From Macrotis lagotis (lineage: Eukaryota; Chordata; Mammalia; Peramelemorphia; Peramelidae), in contig NC_133666.1 of the NCBI RefSeq assembly GCF_037893015.1, forward strand, positions 157,340,498-157,404,497: a stretch of 64,000 bases of DNA, read 5' to 3'. Numbering within the stretch: position 1 is the stretch's first letter; each line of letters begins with the position of its first letter. The position numbers were made by a program, and so were the translations under genes. Shown piece by piece: positions 23,866-37,329 of the stretch. The notes under the pieces were generated by a model. It did not search any database. It had not been told where the DNA came from and worked only from the letters and a program-made list of their open reading frames with translations.

Positions 23866-25760
23866 GACTAACATGTTGCTTTGCCCAACTCTTTTTTTCC
23901 TGAGTTTGGTGGAGGGTTTTGCAGAGACAAATGTAAAGGTGAGGAAGAAGGGAAAAGTGGTGTGCTGTGAAGTAGTTTTGTTTCTTTTCCCTTATCCAGG
24001 GGTAAAATATAATAATTCTGGGGGGAAAATGAATGTAGCCCTAGCTTTAACCTGGTGAGTCTGAAAAGTTAGGAATTTCTGAGTTACTCTTGGTTGCCTT
24101 GAAGGAGGTTTTTCTTATAACTATATCACTTCATGAAAGAAGCACAATCACAAGGGAGTTTTTGTAGGTGAAAGGAGAGAAAAACAATGAAATCATATAT
24201 TGTCTGGCCAGAAGATTTAATCCTTTGAGTACTTGAACAATATGAAACCAAGGGGAATATGAAATTTCTGTTTTGTACAAGTGTTTTTTCTTGAGAACAT
24301 TTTGTTAATCACTTTTGGGGAGAATATACACAGTTCTGAGCTATCCTTAATCTTTATCACAAAATTTTTTCCCCAAAATTGAAATGGGGTACAGCAAGGC
24401 AGAGAGAGTATATGAAAAATCTAATCCCTTTTCTTTCCCCTGGGACTGAATCTGTTCTGTGTGAGTCTTGAACAGGAGCACTTTGAGGAAGGGGACACCC
24501 CTTGTGCTAAGACCACCTGAGAAGTGGAGGAGAATGGGGCAGGACCACTGTCTGAAGTAGGCAGGGTAATCTATCTTCAAGTTGCAATTAGTATGGATTT
24601 ATGCTCTTTGTTTAACATCTAGTTGGAGTATCTCTGATAGAGCTAGATACAGAGCTAGAAAGAGATCAGAAATAAGAAGCAGGTCTTACAATACAGGAAG
24701 ATCAATTGCTGAAATAGGAATAATGGAATACAAAGCAAATGAGATGTTACAGAAATATTTAGGGGTCTAGGAAAATAGTTTTCCAAAAAAAAAAATGTAT
24801 CCAAGAGTTTCAAAGAGAAAGCAGGAAATAGTGTGAGGTCAAATTCTAGTCTGTTCAATGAAAAGAGGGGTACGACAATAATTTAGTTTTTTAAAAGAGT
24901 TAATGCCAAGAGTTGTTTCTTTTTTTGTTGTTAAAGCCAGGTGTATGTTTTCCTTAGCCTATGAAGGTACTTCAGGTGTGGAAAATTTGAAACTATCGCA
25001 AGTATTCTTTTTATAGGAAATACCTGCATTTTCACAGCAGAGTACAGTAAAGGCACCCTGTTCAAAAATATTCCACTCATATATTCTACCTTGACATTAA
25101 TAATTTTATTTTAGATGCAATACTCACTGAATACATGGAAATATCTTAGTTTACATCTCTTTTTTTAATCATACCAATTTCTAAATAAGATAAGCCTCAT
25201 TGAAGAACTGTTTTGCTGTTGAAGGGTTTGGGAAAGGGAAAGAAAAAAGTAGAAAGTGGGGGAGGGAGAAGTTATATTTACAGAAATCAGATTGTCTCAC
25301 CAATAATTGGAACATTATGAATATGAAAGTATATTCCTTCTGAAAAGCTTGTTAAAAAGCATGCTTTCTTTATGGATCAAGTAATAGCAAATAAAATAAT
25401 AACATAAAACATAATAAAAAACAAAACACAATATAAATATTATCTATTATTGTTACCTCATCTTCATGTTTTTCAATAGTTCAGTTCTTGGGATAAGTTC
25501 CTATTTTGCTATGATTCTACTAAATATGATGTTTTATGAGTCACCACTGAAATGAATAAAATAAATGCTATTATTGAATAAAAATGTTGGGATATAAGCT
25601 TATCTTGTATAAATTCATTAAAAAAATTTGGAAGTAGCATAAAGGAAGTTGGGGATGCTATGTATCCTAACCTGTTCCTTCATTTTATTTTGACTTGATT
25701 GGTTTTTATGTTTTTAACTAATTAATTTTTCCAGTTATATAATAAAGGTAATTTTAAATA
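23866..25760. other. Unassigned, apparently unique DNA
   Basis: Nearly 1.9 kb without any repeat I recognise. The minus frame at 24347-24580 and the plus frame at 23864-24058 show no family signature. One of the better candidates for unique sequence in the window. Confidence 0.4.
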
Positions 25761-26632
25761 CTGTAGAACCTCAGTTTATGAATTTAATTTGTTCCCAAGA
25801 TGCCATTCCTTATGTGATTTGTTTGTATTGTAAAGTTCCCTTTCTCAAAGGAAATAATGTAAAGTTGGATGATTGGTACTACATCCAAAAACATATTAAT
25901 TATTTATAATTTTAAGCAAGTTTTTTTCCCTAATGCACCTGAAAAACAATAACAATGATTAGTACACAATACAAAATGAAAATAAAGTAACCTGAACTTC
26001 AACTTTGAGAAGAGTAGTGACCGGCATGAGGGAGGCAAGAGGGAGGAGGAGGAGGAAGGATTAATTGTTTGGAAGGAGAATCTCTTTCCATGAGGACATT
26101 GCTTATTTCAACATTGGGAGTATTCTCTCCTATGCTTCTTTCACTAAGAGTAAGACTAACATTATTGCCTTCCCTTATTTTTTGTTTTTTAGATTTACTT
26201 TAATATTTTGAGTCATTGATCTTTTTTTCTTTATGTTTGCTTCTGACTAGGATTGTATCTAAAGTCACTTGTTCTTGATGTTTTTTTTCAGAATGTCACA
26301 AAAATAAACCTTATTTGGCTGGTTTTTCTACAAAACATTGTACTTTTTTCAAACATGATATTCTTATTTTGAATTTTTGTTCATCCTGCAAGACAAATTT
26401 TGTGAAAAATTTTTTCCTTGTCCAGTGAAGCATATGTAACCCAAGTTACTCTTGTTTTTGAGGTTTTTGCAAGGCAAATGGGGTTAAGTGGCTTGCCCAA
26501 GGCCACACAGCTAGGTAATTATTAAGTGTCTGTGACCGGATTTGAACCCAGGTACTCCTGATTCCAGGGCCAGTGCTTTATCCACTGTGCCACCTAGTGG
26601 CCCCAAGTTACTCTTAATCCAAGGTTCTACTG
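25761..26632. mobile_element. Non-autonomous pogo/Tigger-like DNA transposon with SINE inside
   Basis: Terminal inverted repeats are visible: ctgtagaacctcag at 25761 and, on the other strand from 26632 inward, cagtagaaccttgg. This is the cagtagaacctcg-type end of pogo/Tigger-like elements, and TA precedes the left end. Removing the SINE (26454-26604) and its duplicated site leaves about 0.7 kb with no transposase frame, so it would depend on a related autonomous element. It is old and decayed. Confidence 0.6.
26454..26604 (-). mobile_element. tRNA-derived SINE
   Basis: Complete antisense unit (caaggcaaatggggttaagt ... ccactgtgccacctagtgg) flanked by an exact 11-bp duplication aagttactctt (26443-26453 and 26605-26615). 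It sits near the right end of the pogo-like transposon and so is younger than it. Confidence 0.93.
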
Positions 26633-26734
26633 AATTCATTTTTGTAAAGTTTTCTACCTTACACGCTTCCCTCCCCTTCTTCTAGGATAGCAAATGATCT
26701 GATATAGGTTATAGAATTTAAGAAAAAAAACAAA

Positions 26735-26905
26735 AAATTAAAAGTGAAAATAGTATGCTTTGATATTCATTCAGACTCTATTGTTCTTTCTCTAGATGAG
26801 GATGACATTTTCCATCACAAATCTTTTAGAATTGTCTTGCTGAGAAGAATTAAGTCAATTGTAGTTGATTATCATACATATGGCTGTTACATATTTTTTG
26901 TTAGA
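26735..26905 (-). mobile_element. L1 LINE 3' fragment
   Basis: The reverse complement of the L1 ORF2 end region: cattcagactctattgttct, gatgacattttccatcacaa, then gagaagaattaagtcaattg. Confidence 0.6.
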
Positions 26906-29799
26906 TTCCTATATTGTATTTTGAAAGGTTTTTAATTCACATAATTTGGACATGAGTATTAAATATTAAAAATTTTGATGGCCTATTGTTATGTTCAGGA
27001 GATAGCAAGTAATGAGGTTTTTTTGAGATAATACTCCAGTTTCATTGCAGTTTAGATGTTGAATTTTCAAGGATAGTTTGATCTATATTTGCAAAATAGA
27101 AATACGTCAATTTTGCTTTACAAAGGATGGTGAGCTTTTATTGTATAATTTTTATCCCTTGATTGTATGTTTCTAGCTATTGTTTGACTTCATTGAATAT
27201 GGATAGCTTTGTTTTTAGAAGTTTGGTTGTCAGAATAAGAGATACTGTGTAATAACTTGAGGGTATGATAGAACCCAGTGAATGTTTTTTAAGGATAGGG
27301 GAGTCTTAGGATGTTAGGGGAGGAACAAATAGTTAGAAAGAGATTTAAGGGAGTAGAGCCAAGATAATGGAGTAAAGGTAGTAATTCAAGCAATCTCTTC
27401 CCCAAACTACTCCAAATACCTTTAAATAATTCTATCCAAATTCTAGAGTGTCAGAACACACAAAAAGACTGAGTGAAACAATTTTTCAGTCCAAGACAAC
27501 TTGGAAGATTCACAGGAAGTGTCTATTACATCAGGGTTAGAAAGGGCTGACAGTATGGCCTATGTCTTGCCTGAGTGAACTAACTCCAGTTGTGCAGGAA
27601 CAGATTATGGGGCACTTGAGTCCATGGCAGCAGTGACAGTTTCCAGATCTCTGAGCCCAGGGATAGCCAAGGACAATTGGGAAGGTTAGCAGGAAAACTC
27701 TGCCGCATCAGAATGAGAGCAGTTTAGCACAGGTTTCAGTGTAGACCTGGGTCCCAGTGGAACAGAAGCAGGTCTAAGGAGCCACCCAGCAGGAAGCCAC
27801 TGGGCAGCTGTTTCCAGAGTATTCAGCCAATGGATTGTAAGGGAGTTGGGGCAGATTGCAGAAATCTCTTTTCCATTCCTGTGGCAGGACTCTGTTGCTT
27901 TGCTCATACTCAAATCTAGATTACTGTCTGGGACCTCAGTTTCAGGAAAAGGAGCAGAAGCACAAGTCAGTATTCTCCTCAGAGTTCTATGTCAGAAAGG
28001 AGTGTTTGTGGTCATCTACAGACCAGAGAACAGGCCAGGAGAGCAGTCATAGCCTCTCATCAAACCTTGGAGGAATTGAGAACTTCTGGATACCCAAGGA
28101 TATCCTTCACCCTGGAAGCAGAACCTACCTTAACAAAGTGTTAAAAATCAAATCACAGACTGGAGAAATGAATAAAAAATAGAAGAAAACATCTGACCAT
28201 GGACAATTACTTTGATCCTATGGAAGATCAAAGTACACACTTAAAAGAAGGTAGCAAAGTTAAAGCTTCTGCATCCAAAGCTCCCAAGAAAAATGTGAAT
28301 TAGTTTTAGATTATGGAAGAGCTCAAAAAAAGATTTTCAATGTAGGACAATCATGAAAACTGAATCAGCAACTTTCTGGATATACAAACAAATAGCAAAG
28401 AGAATAATGTCTTAAAAACCAGTTTGGGCAAATGGAAAAAGCAGTCCAAAAGGCTGCTGAAGTGATTTTATTTTACTTGATGCTTTGGCTATAATTGGAG
28501 GGAGTGTACTTGGGGGTGGGGAAATATGGAGAAGGGAGGAGGTATAAATGGTGTATGAAATGATTTGGCTTTTCAGGATGCTTAGGCTCGTAAGGTTTGT
28601 GTATCCATGGAGGGTACTCGAAAAGAGGGGATAATATAAATAAATTATAATTTGATACAATTTATGATTCTTGAGAAGTGTATTTCTAATGAGACAGAAG
28701 AGAGCAGGGCATTTATTGACTATGAGGGAACGCTGCTTATCAATCAGTCAAGCAATCAACCAATTAAACTTTGAGAATGGTATTTCTATCAGGGCAGATA
28801 AAAGAAGTATATTTTGACAAATGGGTTGAAGGTACAAGATAGATTTAAAACAATAAATATATTAAATACAAGGACTATACTAGGAGAAGGCTACTTATTA
28901 GTGGATAAGTAAAACCAGTTGAAGAGGCACAAAAATTTATAGTGGAGTTCTCTCCACTATATATAAAGGAGGGTGTGAATACTGAGTAAATCCTACTCTC
29001 AATGGATTTTGCCCAAAGAGGGAATAACATACATTTCCAAGAGGGTTTAAAAATCTAATCTACCCAACAAGGAAATGGGGGTAGGGGGGAGAAAAGGGAA
29101 GAATGACTTGATAAAAAGGGAAGATGAAAGTAAATGTAAAAATAAAATTAAAGTTCAAATTTAACAAAACTTTTAGGGGGAAGGGGGCAAAACATTGGTG
29201 AGGAGTAGTAAGAGGAAAAGAAAAAGTATAAATGGGGAAAGATATTATGGAAGGAAATACAGAACTAGTAATCTTAATTGTAAATATGAATGGGATGAAC
29301 TTTCCCAGATAATCGATAACAGAATGGATTAAAAAACAGAATCCTACAGTATGTTGTTTACAAGAAACACATTTGAAGCAGAGAGATACACACAGGGTAA
29401 AGGCAAAAGGTTAGAGCAAAATATATTATGCTTCAGCAGAAGTAAAAAAAAATAAGGGTTAGAAGTTCTAATATCAGAAAAAGCAAAAAGAAAAATAGAT
29501 CTCAATAAAAGGGATAATTTAGGAAACTACATCTTCTTAAAAGGGACTATAGGCAATGAAGTTATATCATTATTAAACATTTATGCACCAAGTGGTAATA
29601 CCATCAAAATTATTCAAGGAGGAGCTGAATGAATTACAAGGAGACATAGATTCCAAAGCTATAGTAGAGTGGGGGACCTCAAAATCCCACTCTTGGAATT
29701 AGATAAATCTGACCACAAAATTAACAAGAAAACACCTTCTTCTCTGTATTATATGTCACCTATACCAAAATTGACTATAAATATATTTATATATTAAGG

Positions 29800-29987
29800 T
29801 AGGGCTGTCTCAAATGTGTCTCATAGGTCTCATGCAGCTCACAGTGTGATTTTATGCAGCCTCCTATGAGTTTAGTAAATGCTTTAGTAAATAAAAGCTA
29901 CCACAGAACTCTCACTAAAATGACAAATTAAAATATATTGTCTCTTGTTTCAATAAAAACTATTAAAAGTAAGCTTGTACAATCCTG
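29800..29987. mobile_element. 188-bp non-autonomous hAT element
   Basis: The L1 ORF2 reading tacaccaaaattgac...ggcataaa is broken by a block beginning tagggctgtctcaaa and ending (opposite strand) caggattgtacaa, imperfect inverted ends of hAT type. The flanks tattaagg (29792-29799) and ctctaagg (29988-29995) are an imperfect 8-bp duplication, the size hAT transposases make. It is too short to code for anything. Confidence 0.6.
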
Positions 29988-31520
29988 CTCTAAGGCATAA
30001 ACACCTTACAATTAAATGAAGAAAGGCAGAAATAATAAATGCATACTTTTTCATATCATGATGCAATAAAAATTACATATAATAAAGGCCATGGATGGAA
30101 TGATTGAAAAATGTTTGGAAACTAAATATCCTAATTTTAAAGAACAAGTGGATCAAACAACAAATCATAGAAATAATCAACTATTTCATCCAAGAAAATG
30201 AGACATCAAAGGAAAATTTATGGGAAGCAACCAAAAAATTTAGGGGAAATTTTATATCTTTAAATGCTTATATGAATAAAAGAGAGAAAGAGAAGATCAA
30301 TAAATTGCATCTGCAATTAAAAAAGCAAGAAAAAAAACAAATTAAAGATCCCCAATTGAGTACCAAATTAGAATTTCTGGAACTCAAAGGAGAGATTAAT
30401 AAAATTTAAAGCAAGAAAATTATTGATCTAATAAATAAAACTAAAAGTTGGTTTTATGAAAAAAAACTACTAAAATAGACATTTGGTTAATTTTATTAAA
30501 AAAAGGAAGAATAATAACAAATTACCACCAAAGTGGAGGAAATTAAAGAGATAATTTAGAGCTATTTTGACCATTTATAAGCCAACAAATTAGACAACCT
30601 GAGGGAAATGGATGAATTTTTATAAAAGTATAAGCTACCCAGATTAACAAAAAAAGGAAATAAAATACTTCCATTTCAGAAAAAGAAATTAAAGAAATCT
30701 ATAATAAACTCCCTAAGAAAAAAAGTCTCCAGTCTCCAGTTTTTACAAATGAATTCTCTCAACTATTTAAGGAACAATTAATTCCATTTCTATATAAACG
30801 ATTTTAAAGCAATAGGAGAAAGAGTTCTGCAAAATTCCTCTTATGATACCAATATAGTAAGATACCTACACCAGGAAGAGCCAAAATAGACAAAGAATAT
30901 TATAGACCAATCTCCCTAATGAATGTTGATATAAAACTCATAAATAAAATTTTAGCAAAGAGACTACAGCACATTATTACTAGGATAATATAGCATGATC
31001 AGGTAGAATTTATGCTAGATAGGAAGGGATGGTCAATATTAGGAAAACATCACTGTAATTCAACATATCAGTGACAAAACCAAGAGAAATCATATTATCT
31101 CAATAGATGCTGAAAAACCCTTTGACAAAATACCACATGCATTCCTAGTTAAAACACTAGAGGGTATAGGAATAAATGGAGTTTTTCTTAACATAATAAG
31201 GAGTAGCTATCCAAAAGCATTAACAAACAACGTATGTAATGGGGATAAACTAGTAGCATTTCCAGTAAGATCAAAGATGAAACAAGGATGCCCATTATCA
31301 CCACTACTAATTTCGTATTAGAAATGTTAGAGAAGAAAAGGAAATTGAAGGAATTAGAATTGTCAATAGGGAAGCAAAATTTTCAATCCTTGCAGATGTT
31401 ATGATGGTATACTTAGAGAACCCTAGAAAATTAACTACTTGAAACTACTTGAACTACTTGAAACAATTCAGCAAAGTAGTAGTATATTAAAATATAAAAT
31501 AAATCCACATAAACCATCAG

Positions 31521-31563
31521 CATATATATATATATATGTATATACATATATATATATATGTAC
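31521..31563. repeat. TA/CATATA simple repeat in L1
   Basis: Alternating TA with GTATAC interruptions inside ORF2. Confidence 0.8.
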
Positions 31564-32627
31564 ATCAAAGCCCAAGGCAAGAGATAGAAAGGGAAATTCT
31601 ATTTAAATTAACTGTAGGCAACATAAAATACTTGAGAATCCACCTCACAAGACAAACCCCAAAACTGTATGAACACAATTACAATATATTTTCACACAAA
31701 TAAAGTCAGATCTAAACAATTGGAAAAATGTACATTGCTCATGGTTATACCAAATTAATGTAATAAAAATGTCAATTCTGCCCAAATTAAACTACATATT
31801 CAGTGACATACCAATCAAACTACCAAATCTCTATTTTACTGAGCTAAAAAAAATCTAACAAAATCATCTGGAGCAACAAAACGACAAGAATATCAAGGGA
31901 ATTGATGAAAAAAATACAAAGGAAGGTGACCTAACTGAACCAGATCTAAAACTATCCTATAAAGTAGCAGTCATCAAAACTGCTTCATACTAGTTAAGAA
32001 ATAGAGTAATGGACCAGAAGATTAGAATAGGTACAAAAGATACAACAAATGACTTTAGTAATCTATTGCTGACAAAACCAAAGACATTAAATTCTTTGAT
32101 AAGAACTACAGTTTTGAGAAAAACTACAGGAAAAACTAGTATGGTAAAATAATGGTAAAAAATAGTATGGTAAAAACTAAGCCTAACCCACTTCTCACAC
32201 TCAGTATCAAAATATAGTCAAAATAGGTGCAGAATTTAGACATAAAGGCCAATAGCATAGGTCAATTAACAGATTAAGACATATTCTATATGATAGAACT
32301 GTGGAAAGGGGAGAAATTTATGACCAAATCAGAAATAGATTACAATATACATTGAAAAATAGATGACTTTGACTATATTAAATTTAAAAAGTTTTTATAC
32401 TGATAAAACCAATACAGCCAAGGTTAGAGGGAAAACAGAAAGCTAGGAAACAATTTTCACAGCTAGGGGCTGTGATAAAGGTTTTATTTCTGTAATATGT
32501 AGAGAATTGAATCAAATATATAAGATTACAAGTCATCTCTCAATTGAAAAGTTGTCAAAGACTATGAATAGGCAGTTTTTAAAGAAGATATTGAAGCTAT
32601 ATACATTATATATATGTGGGTGAATGT

Positions 32628-32656
32628 ATCTATCTATCTATCTATCTATCTATCTG
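32628..32656. repeat. (TCTA)n microsatellite
   Basis: About seven tetramer copies within the L1 3' region. Confidence 0.9.
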
Positions 32657-33659
32657 TAAAATCATATGAAAAAATGCTCCAAATAATTAATGGTTAGTGA
32701 AATGCAAATTAAAACACCCATGTGGTACCACCACACACCTATCAGATTTTTTAAGGTGACTAAAAAGAAAAAGGATTGATGTTCTAGAGGTTGTGGGGAG
32801 ATGAGGGTGTTATTTCATGATTGGGAGAGCTGTAAACAAATCCAATCATTCTGGAGAATAATGTAAAACTATGCTCAAAGAACAATAAAACTGATCATAG
32901 TCTTTGACCCCAGCAATGACAATACTAGGCTTTCATCCAAAAGAAATCCTAAAAAGTGGGGAAAATCTCACATGTTCAAAATATTTATAGCAGGTCTTTT
33001 TGTAGTGGCAAAAAAATTGGAAATTGAGAGGATGCTCATCAATTGGGGAATGACTGAACAAATTATGGTATATGAATGTTATGGAATACTATTGTTCTAT
33101 AAGAAAACATGGATGGTCAGACTATACAGAAGCATGGAAAGAATTTCAGGAACCGATGCTGAATGAAGGAAACTGGATCAAGGGAACATTGTACACATAA
33201 CAACATTGTGAGTTGACCAACATTAATGGATAATGCTCCTCTCAGCAGTTAATGATCTAGGACAATCCTGAGAGACCTATTATGGACAATGCCATTCACA
33301 TCCAGAGGAAAACAAAACAAAACAAAAAACGAACAAAAAAGTAACCCATGAAATCTGAATGTTCACTTTTTAAAAACTTCTCTTGAGTTTTTCCTTTCTA
33401 TCCCATTGTTTTCTTTCTTTTCTCTTAGTCTTAATACCTCATACATAAAATAACTAATATCAAACATGTTAAACACAAATGAACATTTAAAATTTTTGCT
33501 AGATTGTCACTGAAGGGAGGGTGGTAGAAAAATGTACACCTTTAGAAATACACAAATGGATGAATTTTGAAATAATTTAATTCAATAATTTTGAATAATT
33601 GGAAAAATGACATATCAATTAAAATTATATATCTTATGTATTATGTTAATTCTCACTTA

Positions 33660-33800
33660 AGAACAGACTCCAAAACACTTATTAAATATCTACTGTGTCA
33701 TAGCACTGGGAAATATTTGTCAGCTAAAATATGAATGATGAAAAATAAAATGATTTTTCATCTCAGATTGCTTACAATCTAATAGGGCACATGATCATAT
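33660..33800 (-). mobile_element. L2 LINE 3' end
   Basis: aacacttattaaatatctac, then gattgcttacaatctaatag: antisense L2 3' terminal sequence. Confidence 0.55.
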
Positions 33801-33829
33801 AAAATTAAATATAAAGTAGATTATAATTA

Positions 33830-34036
33830 TACAGTGCTTTACAAATCACAGGAGGATGTACTGAGAGAAATGAACTATTTTAAATTTCATTTAACAGATG
33901 AAGAATTTGAAGCAGACATAGGTCAAGTGATTTGCCCAGGGTCATACAGTTGATGTGTCTAAGACGAAATTTGATTGAGCCCAGATGTTCCTGACTCTGA
34001 CCCAGCACTCAGTTCACTGTGCCAACTAGCTGCCTC
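33830..34036 (-). mobile_element. MIR-type SINE
   Basis: acagtgctttacaaatcaca, aacagatgaagaatttgaag, gcccagggtcatacagttga, then ccaactagctgcctc. A full antisense layout, old. Confidence 0.7.
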
Positions 34037-34039
34037 TAA

Positions 34040-34920
34040 AATCTTGGCAGATTCATTCATTTTCATTCATGTGAATTCAATTATTCACTCAATCACTCAT
34101 TCTTTGATTCATTCTACTTATATTTGTTGAGCACATATGTAGGACAATGTGAGAGAAACTGAATATAGAAATATAGTAATATAATTACTCAATTCTCACT
34201 ATTCTGATTTCAGTTAATTTTGGCTTTAAAAATTCTTAGGGAATATAAGTTTTGAAATGTACAGAAGCTAACTAATTATTTTTTCGAAGCAACAGGGCCA
34301 GACTTAGCAAAACATCAATTCGGAGCATGCCCTTCAACAGCAAATATATGCTTTAGATGCACACTTGGGTAAAGAGCTATTATCCTTCAAAACTGCTTAA
34401 TTGATAGAGGTTAAGTCTCAGAAATCACCAAAACAGTCTTGCCTCAAATACATGAGAGCTATGGAATCTTGATAAAGTCTATCCTGGTTGTTAGAAAATC
34501 CTTATGGTAGGACCAATACTGCAAGATTTCCTTTCCCTTTAATTCCTATTCCCTTTAATTTTCTAGGAACTGAAAAGAAATTGAATATGAGACTATGAGC
34601 CTCTGTTATATGCAAATTCCATAAAATGAATTTTGAATTTAAGATGGTAGTACCAACAACTCCTTACTTGTCTGTGTCCTTTTAATTTCCTTCTATTCTA
34701 TTTGGTGTATCTTTTAATGTTTCCTTTCATTAATACTCTTTCCTTTCTCATTTTTTTACATAACTATCACTATCCTTCTGACCTCCTATCTTGATTCTCT
34801 TCCAAAAATAAAAACATTCTTTTAATAAATAGCTACAGTCAAATAAAGCAAATTTACTCATTAGTGTCATTATACAGATACAAATTACTACTTCTTGATA
34901 TAATGAATTATATAGAAAAG
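34040..34920. other. Unassigned stretch
   Basis: No repeat family or gene identified. It includes a short ATTCA-rich run at 34053-34120. Confidence 0.4.
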
Positions 34921-34924
34921 CATA

Positions 34925-35200
34925 TAGGAAATGTTTATTTGTGTCAAGTATTAGAAATACAAGCGGGGGGTAGCTAGGTGGTGCAGTGAATGAAGCACTG
35001 GCCCTGGAGTCAGGAGTACCTGAGTACCTGAGTTCAAATCTGGCCTCAGACACTTACCTAGCTGTGTGACCTTGGGCAAACTACTTAACCCCATTGCCTT
35101 ACAAAAACTTAACAGCCTCCCCCCCTAATACAAGCAGAAATCAACAAAACAGTACTTGCTCTCAAGGGACTTACATTTTAATAGAATGACTTGATTAGAA
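34925..35200 (-). mobile_element. L2 LINE 3' end, split by a SINE
   Basis: atgtttatttgtgtcaagta before and cttgctctcaagggacttac after the SINE are consecutive antisense L2 3' segments. Confidence 0.5.
34965..35126 (+). mobile_element. tRNA-derived SINE
   Basis: ggtagctaggtggtgcagtg ... ttgggcaaactacttaaccc, with target duplication aatacaagc (34956-34964 and 35127-35135). It carries an extra 8-bp copy of gagtacct just before the B-box-like segment. Confidence 0.92.
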
Positions 35201-35370
35201 TGTTTTGGATAGTAAAGTCAGAGGAAATTGTGGGGTAACTGGCTTGACAAATCTTTTGCAGGAATAGTGGTGTTGATTTGATGTCTATTTTCAAACTAAA
35301 TTTGGAAATTAAGGTTAGGAGAGAGTAGGAAATGGTTGGTAGGTATGGGGTAGCTTGGATTAGAGATCAA

Positions 35371-35490
35371 TTAATCAATAAAGATTTGATTAGCATTTAT
35401 TATGTCTGTCACAGTGGTAAATTCTGGAAATACAAAAAGAGGCAAAAGGCTGTCCATGCCCTCAAAGAACTTGCAATCTAGGCACTGACT
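35371..35490 (-). mobile_element. L2 LINE 3' end
   Basis: tagcatttattatgtctgtc, then catgccctcaaagaacttgc, antisense L2 terminal sequence. Confidence 0.55.
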
Positions 35491-35499
35491 ATTCCTACA

Positions 35500-36885
35500 C
35501 AAGATAAGGTAGATGCCTTTGGTGTCCCAGGGGTTAGGAACCTGGTTCAGCAGACTTCTAGTGTCATAGTTGGTTATTATTGCATTATTATTGAATTTGT
35601 CTTTCAAAACGTTTTATTCTCCTTATCAATATAAAGAAGGTAGTAAAAGAGAAGAAATGTAAACACTAGCCTAGATTTATTGTTGACTCTTTTATTCCAT
35701 CTTTTTTTATCCATCCCAAACCCTAATCTCTGATTCTTATACTTTCTTCTCTTTTCAGTTTCTTCCTTCATGATATATTCTCTAAGGTCAAAAATTAGTT
35801 TCTTTTTCCCTTGACATATCTTGCCCATGGATCCTCAGGTGGATTCTGGAAGTATGGTCATACTGTCTTGCACTGCTGTTTCTCACTGGTATTCTTGATA
35901 GTTGGTACCATGAGTTCTAACTTGTATTCTTTTAGATTTATTTACTGGAGATCAATGTGGGAGAACTGGGCTCCTCTATGAACTTTCAAATTGCCATATT
36001 AATAGAAAATTTAGCTTACTTGCTAGCAAATTTATTCTGAGTTACTTGATCTTGCATAGTTTAATAAATTACTTTCAGAGATTTGTCTGTTACCTAGAGG
36101 AACAGGACTTTCTTATACATACATATATACATATATATGTATATATGTATATATGTAAGGCTATATTGTCTATAGGCATCTTATAAAGCTCATGCTCTAT
36201 TTTGGACTCCTCAGTGGTTCATTCACTTTTCCATAGCCTTTCCATCTTGCAACTTTTAATTGATGTGTCCATTTTGTTGATCTCCATCAGTTAAAATTCT
36301 TAGGTGAAAAACAGTCATTTGACAAAGTTGATTTGGCAGTTCTTTAAACTGGTAATTAGAAATCACTGTGCTTAGAGCTACGGGTAGAGACTGTAATAAA
36401 TAAACTAGTCTAGTGGAACAAAAGACGATATGGCAATGTTAAAAATAAAAGGTCAGGACTTCTCAGTAATTCAATTAAGGAGGTATCCTTAACAATGCCT
36501 CTGAATTATAATGATTCTGAATGAGTAAATTGTTTGACAATCCTATTCCATTAAGTCTGCCACAGCTCATTTCTAATGTATATCACAGAAAGGCAATATA
36601 GTGTACATTCAATGATATATACATGCATATATACATATATATGTATATATATATATATATATACCTTAATAAGGATACTAATAATTATATTGACTAAATA
36701 AAAATATTCCAAAATGAAAAGAACGTGTAGATGAACTATCATTCTCCATATCTTAATTTAAAATTAATATTTTGCCACATAGAAACAGCATTCTTCAACT
36801 TGACTCTTTAGATACTTCTATTTGTTACACATAAATTTTCCATACATATTACTTCTGTACCCTCAGAATCTCCCACTGAAGATAC
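35500..36885. other. Unassigned stretch with two TA-rich repeats
   Basis: No gene or interspersed repeat recognised. Imperfect TATG/TA repeats lie at 36115-36157 and 36614-36662. Confidence 0.45.
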
Positions 36886-36887
36886 CT

Positions 36888-37070
36888 TACATCTAGGTGG
36901 CACAGTGAACACAGCTTAGGTCTCTGGAGTCAGGAAGGTCTGAGTTTAAATCCAGTCTCAAATTTTTCCTGTTTCTTCAACTATAAAATGTGCATACAAC
37001 ATCATCTACCTTGCAGGGTTGTTGTGAAAATTAAATGAGATCATATTTGTAAAATACTTAGCTGTTATAT
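36888..37070 (+). mobile_element. MIR-type SINE
   Basis: Sense order: ggtggcacagtgaacacag, ctggagtcaggaaggtctga, tttcttcaactataaaatgt, ttgcagggttgttgtgaaaa, then ttaaatgagatcatatttgt. A short middle piece is lost. Confidence 0.7.
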
Positions 37071-37181
37071 TCCAGAAATATATGAAAATAATTATTTCTT
37101 TCCCTACTTTCTAGAAGTGGAATCTTATAGTCATCTGCCTCAATTTTTTTTTAGTCAGCAGTTCCTACTACAGTACATATT

Positions 37182-37325
37182 TTTTTTTTGCAAAGCAGTG
37201 GGGTTAAATGGCTTGCCCAAGGCCACATAGATAGGTAATTATTAAGTGTCTGAGGCCAAATTTGAACTCAGGTACTCCTGACTCCAGGGCTAGTGCTCTA
37301 TCCACTGCACCACCTAGCCGTCCCT
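37182..37325 (-). mobile_element. tRNA-derived SINE
   Basis: A T-rich tail then the antisense unit to ccacctagccgtccc. An imperfect duplication is visible (gtacatatt left, gtatatatt right). Confidence 0.9.
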
Positions 37326-37329
37326 CGGT

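Larger units (their letters stand above)
27349..33600 (+). mobile_element. L1 LINE, near full length but internally deleted
   Basis: The 5' end is at about 27349 (gggagtagagccaagataat). ORF1 N-terminal sequence reaches about 28460, after which the ORF1 C-terminus and part of the inter-ORF region are missing. Inter-ORF (28640-29250) resembles that of the L1 at 5540-11314. ORF2 starts near 29260 (ELVILIVNMNGMNFP-like). The endonuclease region is interrupted by a small hAT element, and the 101-codon frame at 30104-30409 is the conserved linker region. The RT catalytic motif, normally FADD, reads LADV near 31390. The 3' UTR ends near 33600. It is inactive. Confidence 0.88.
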
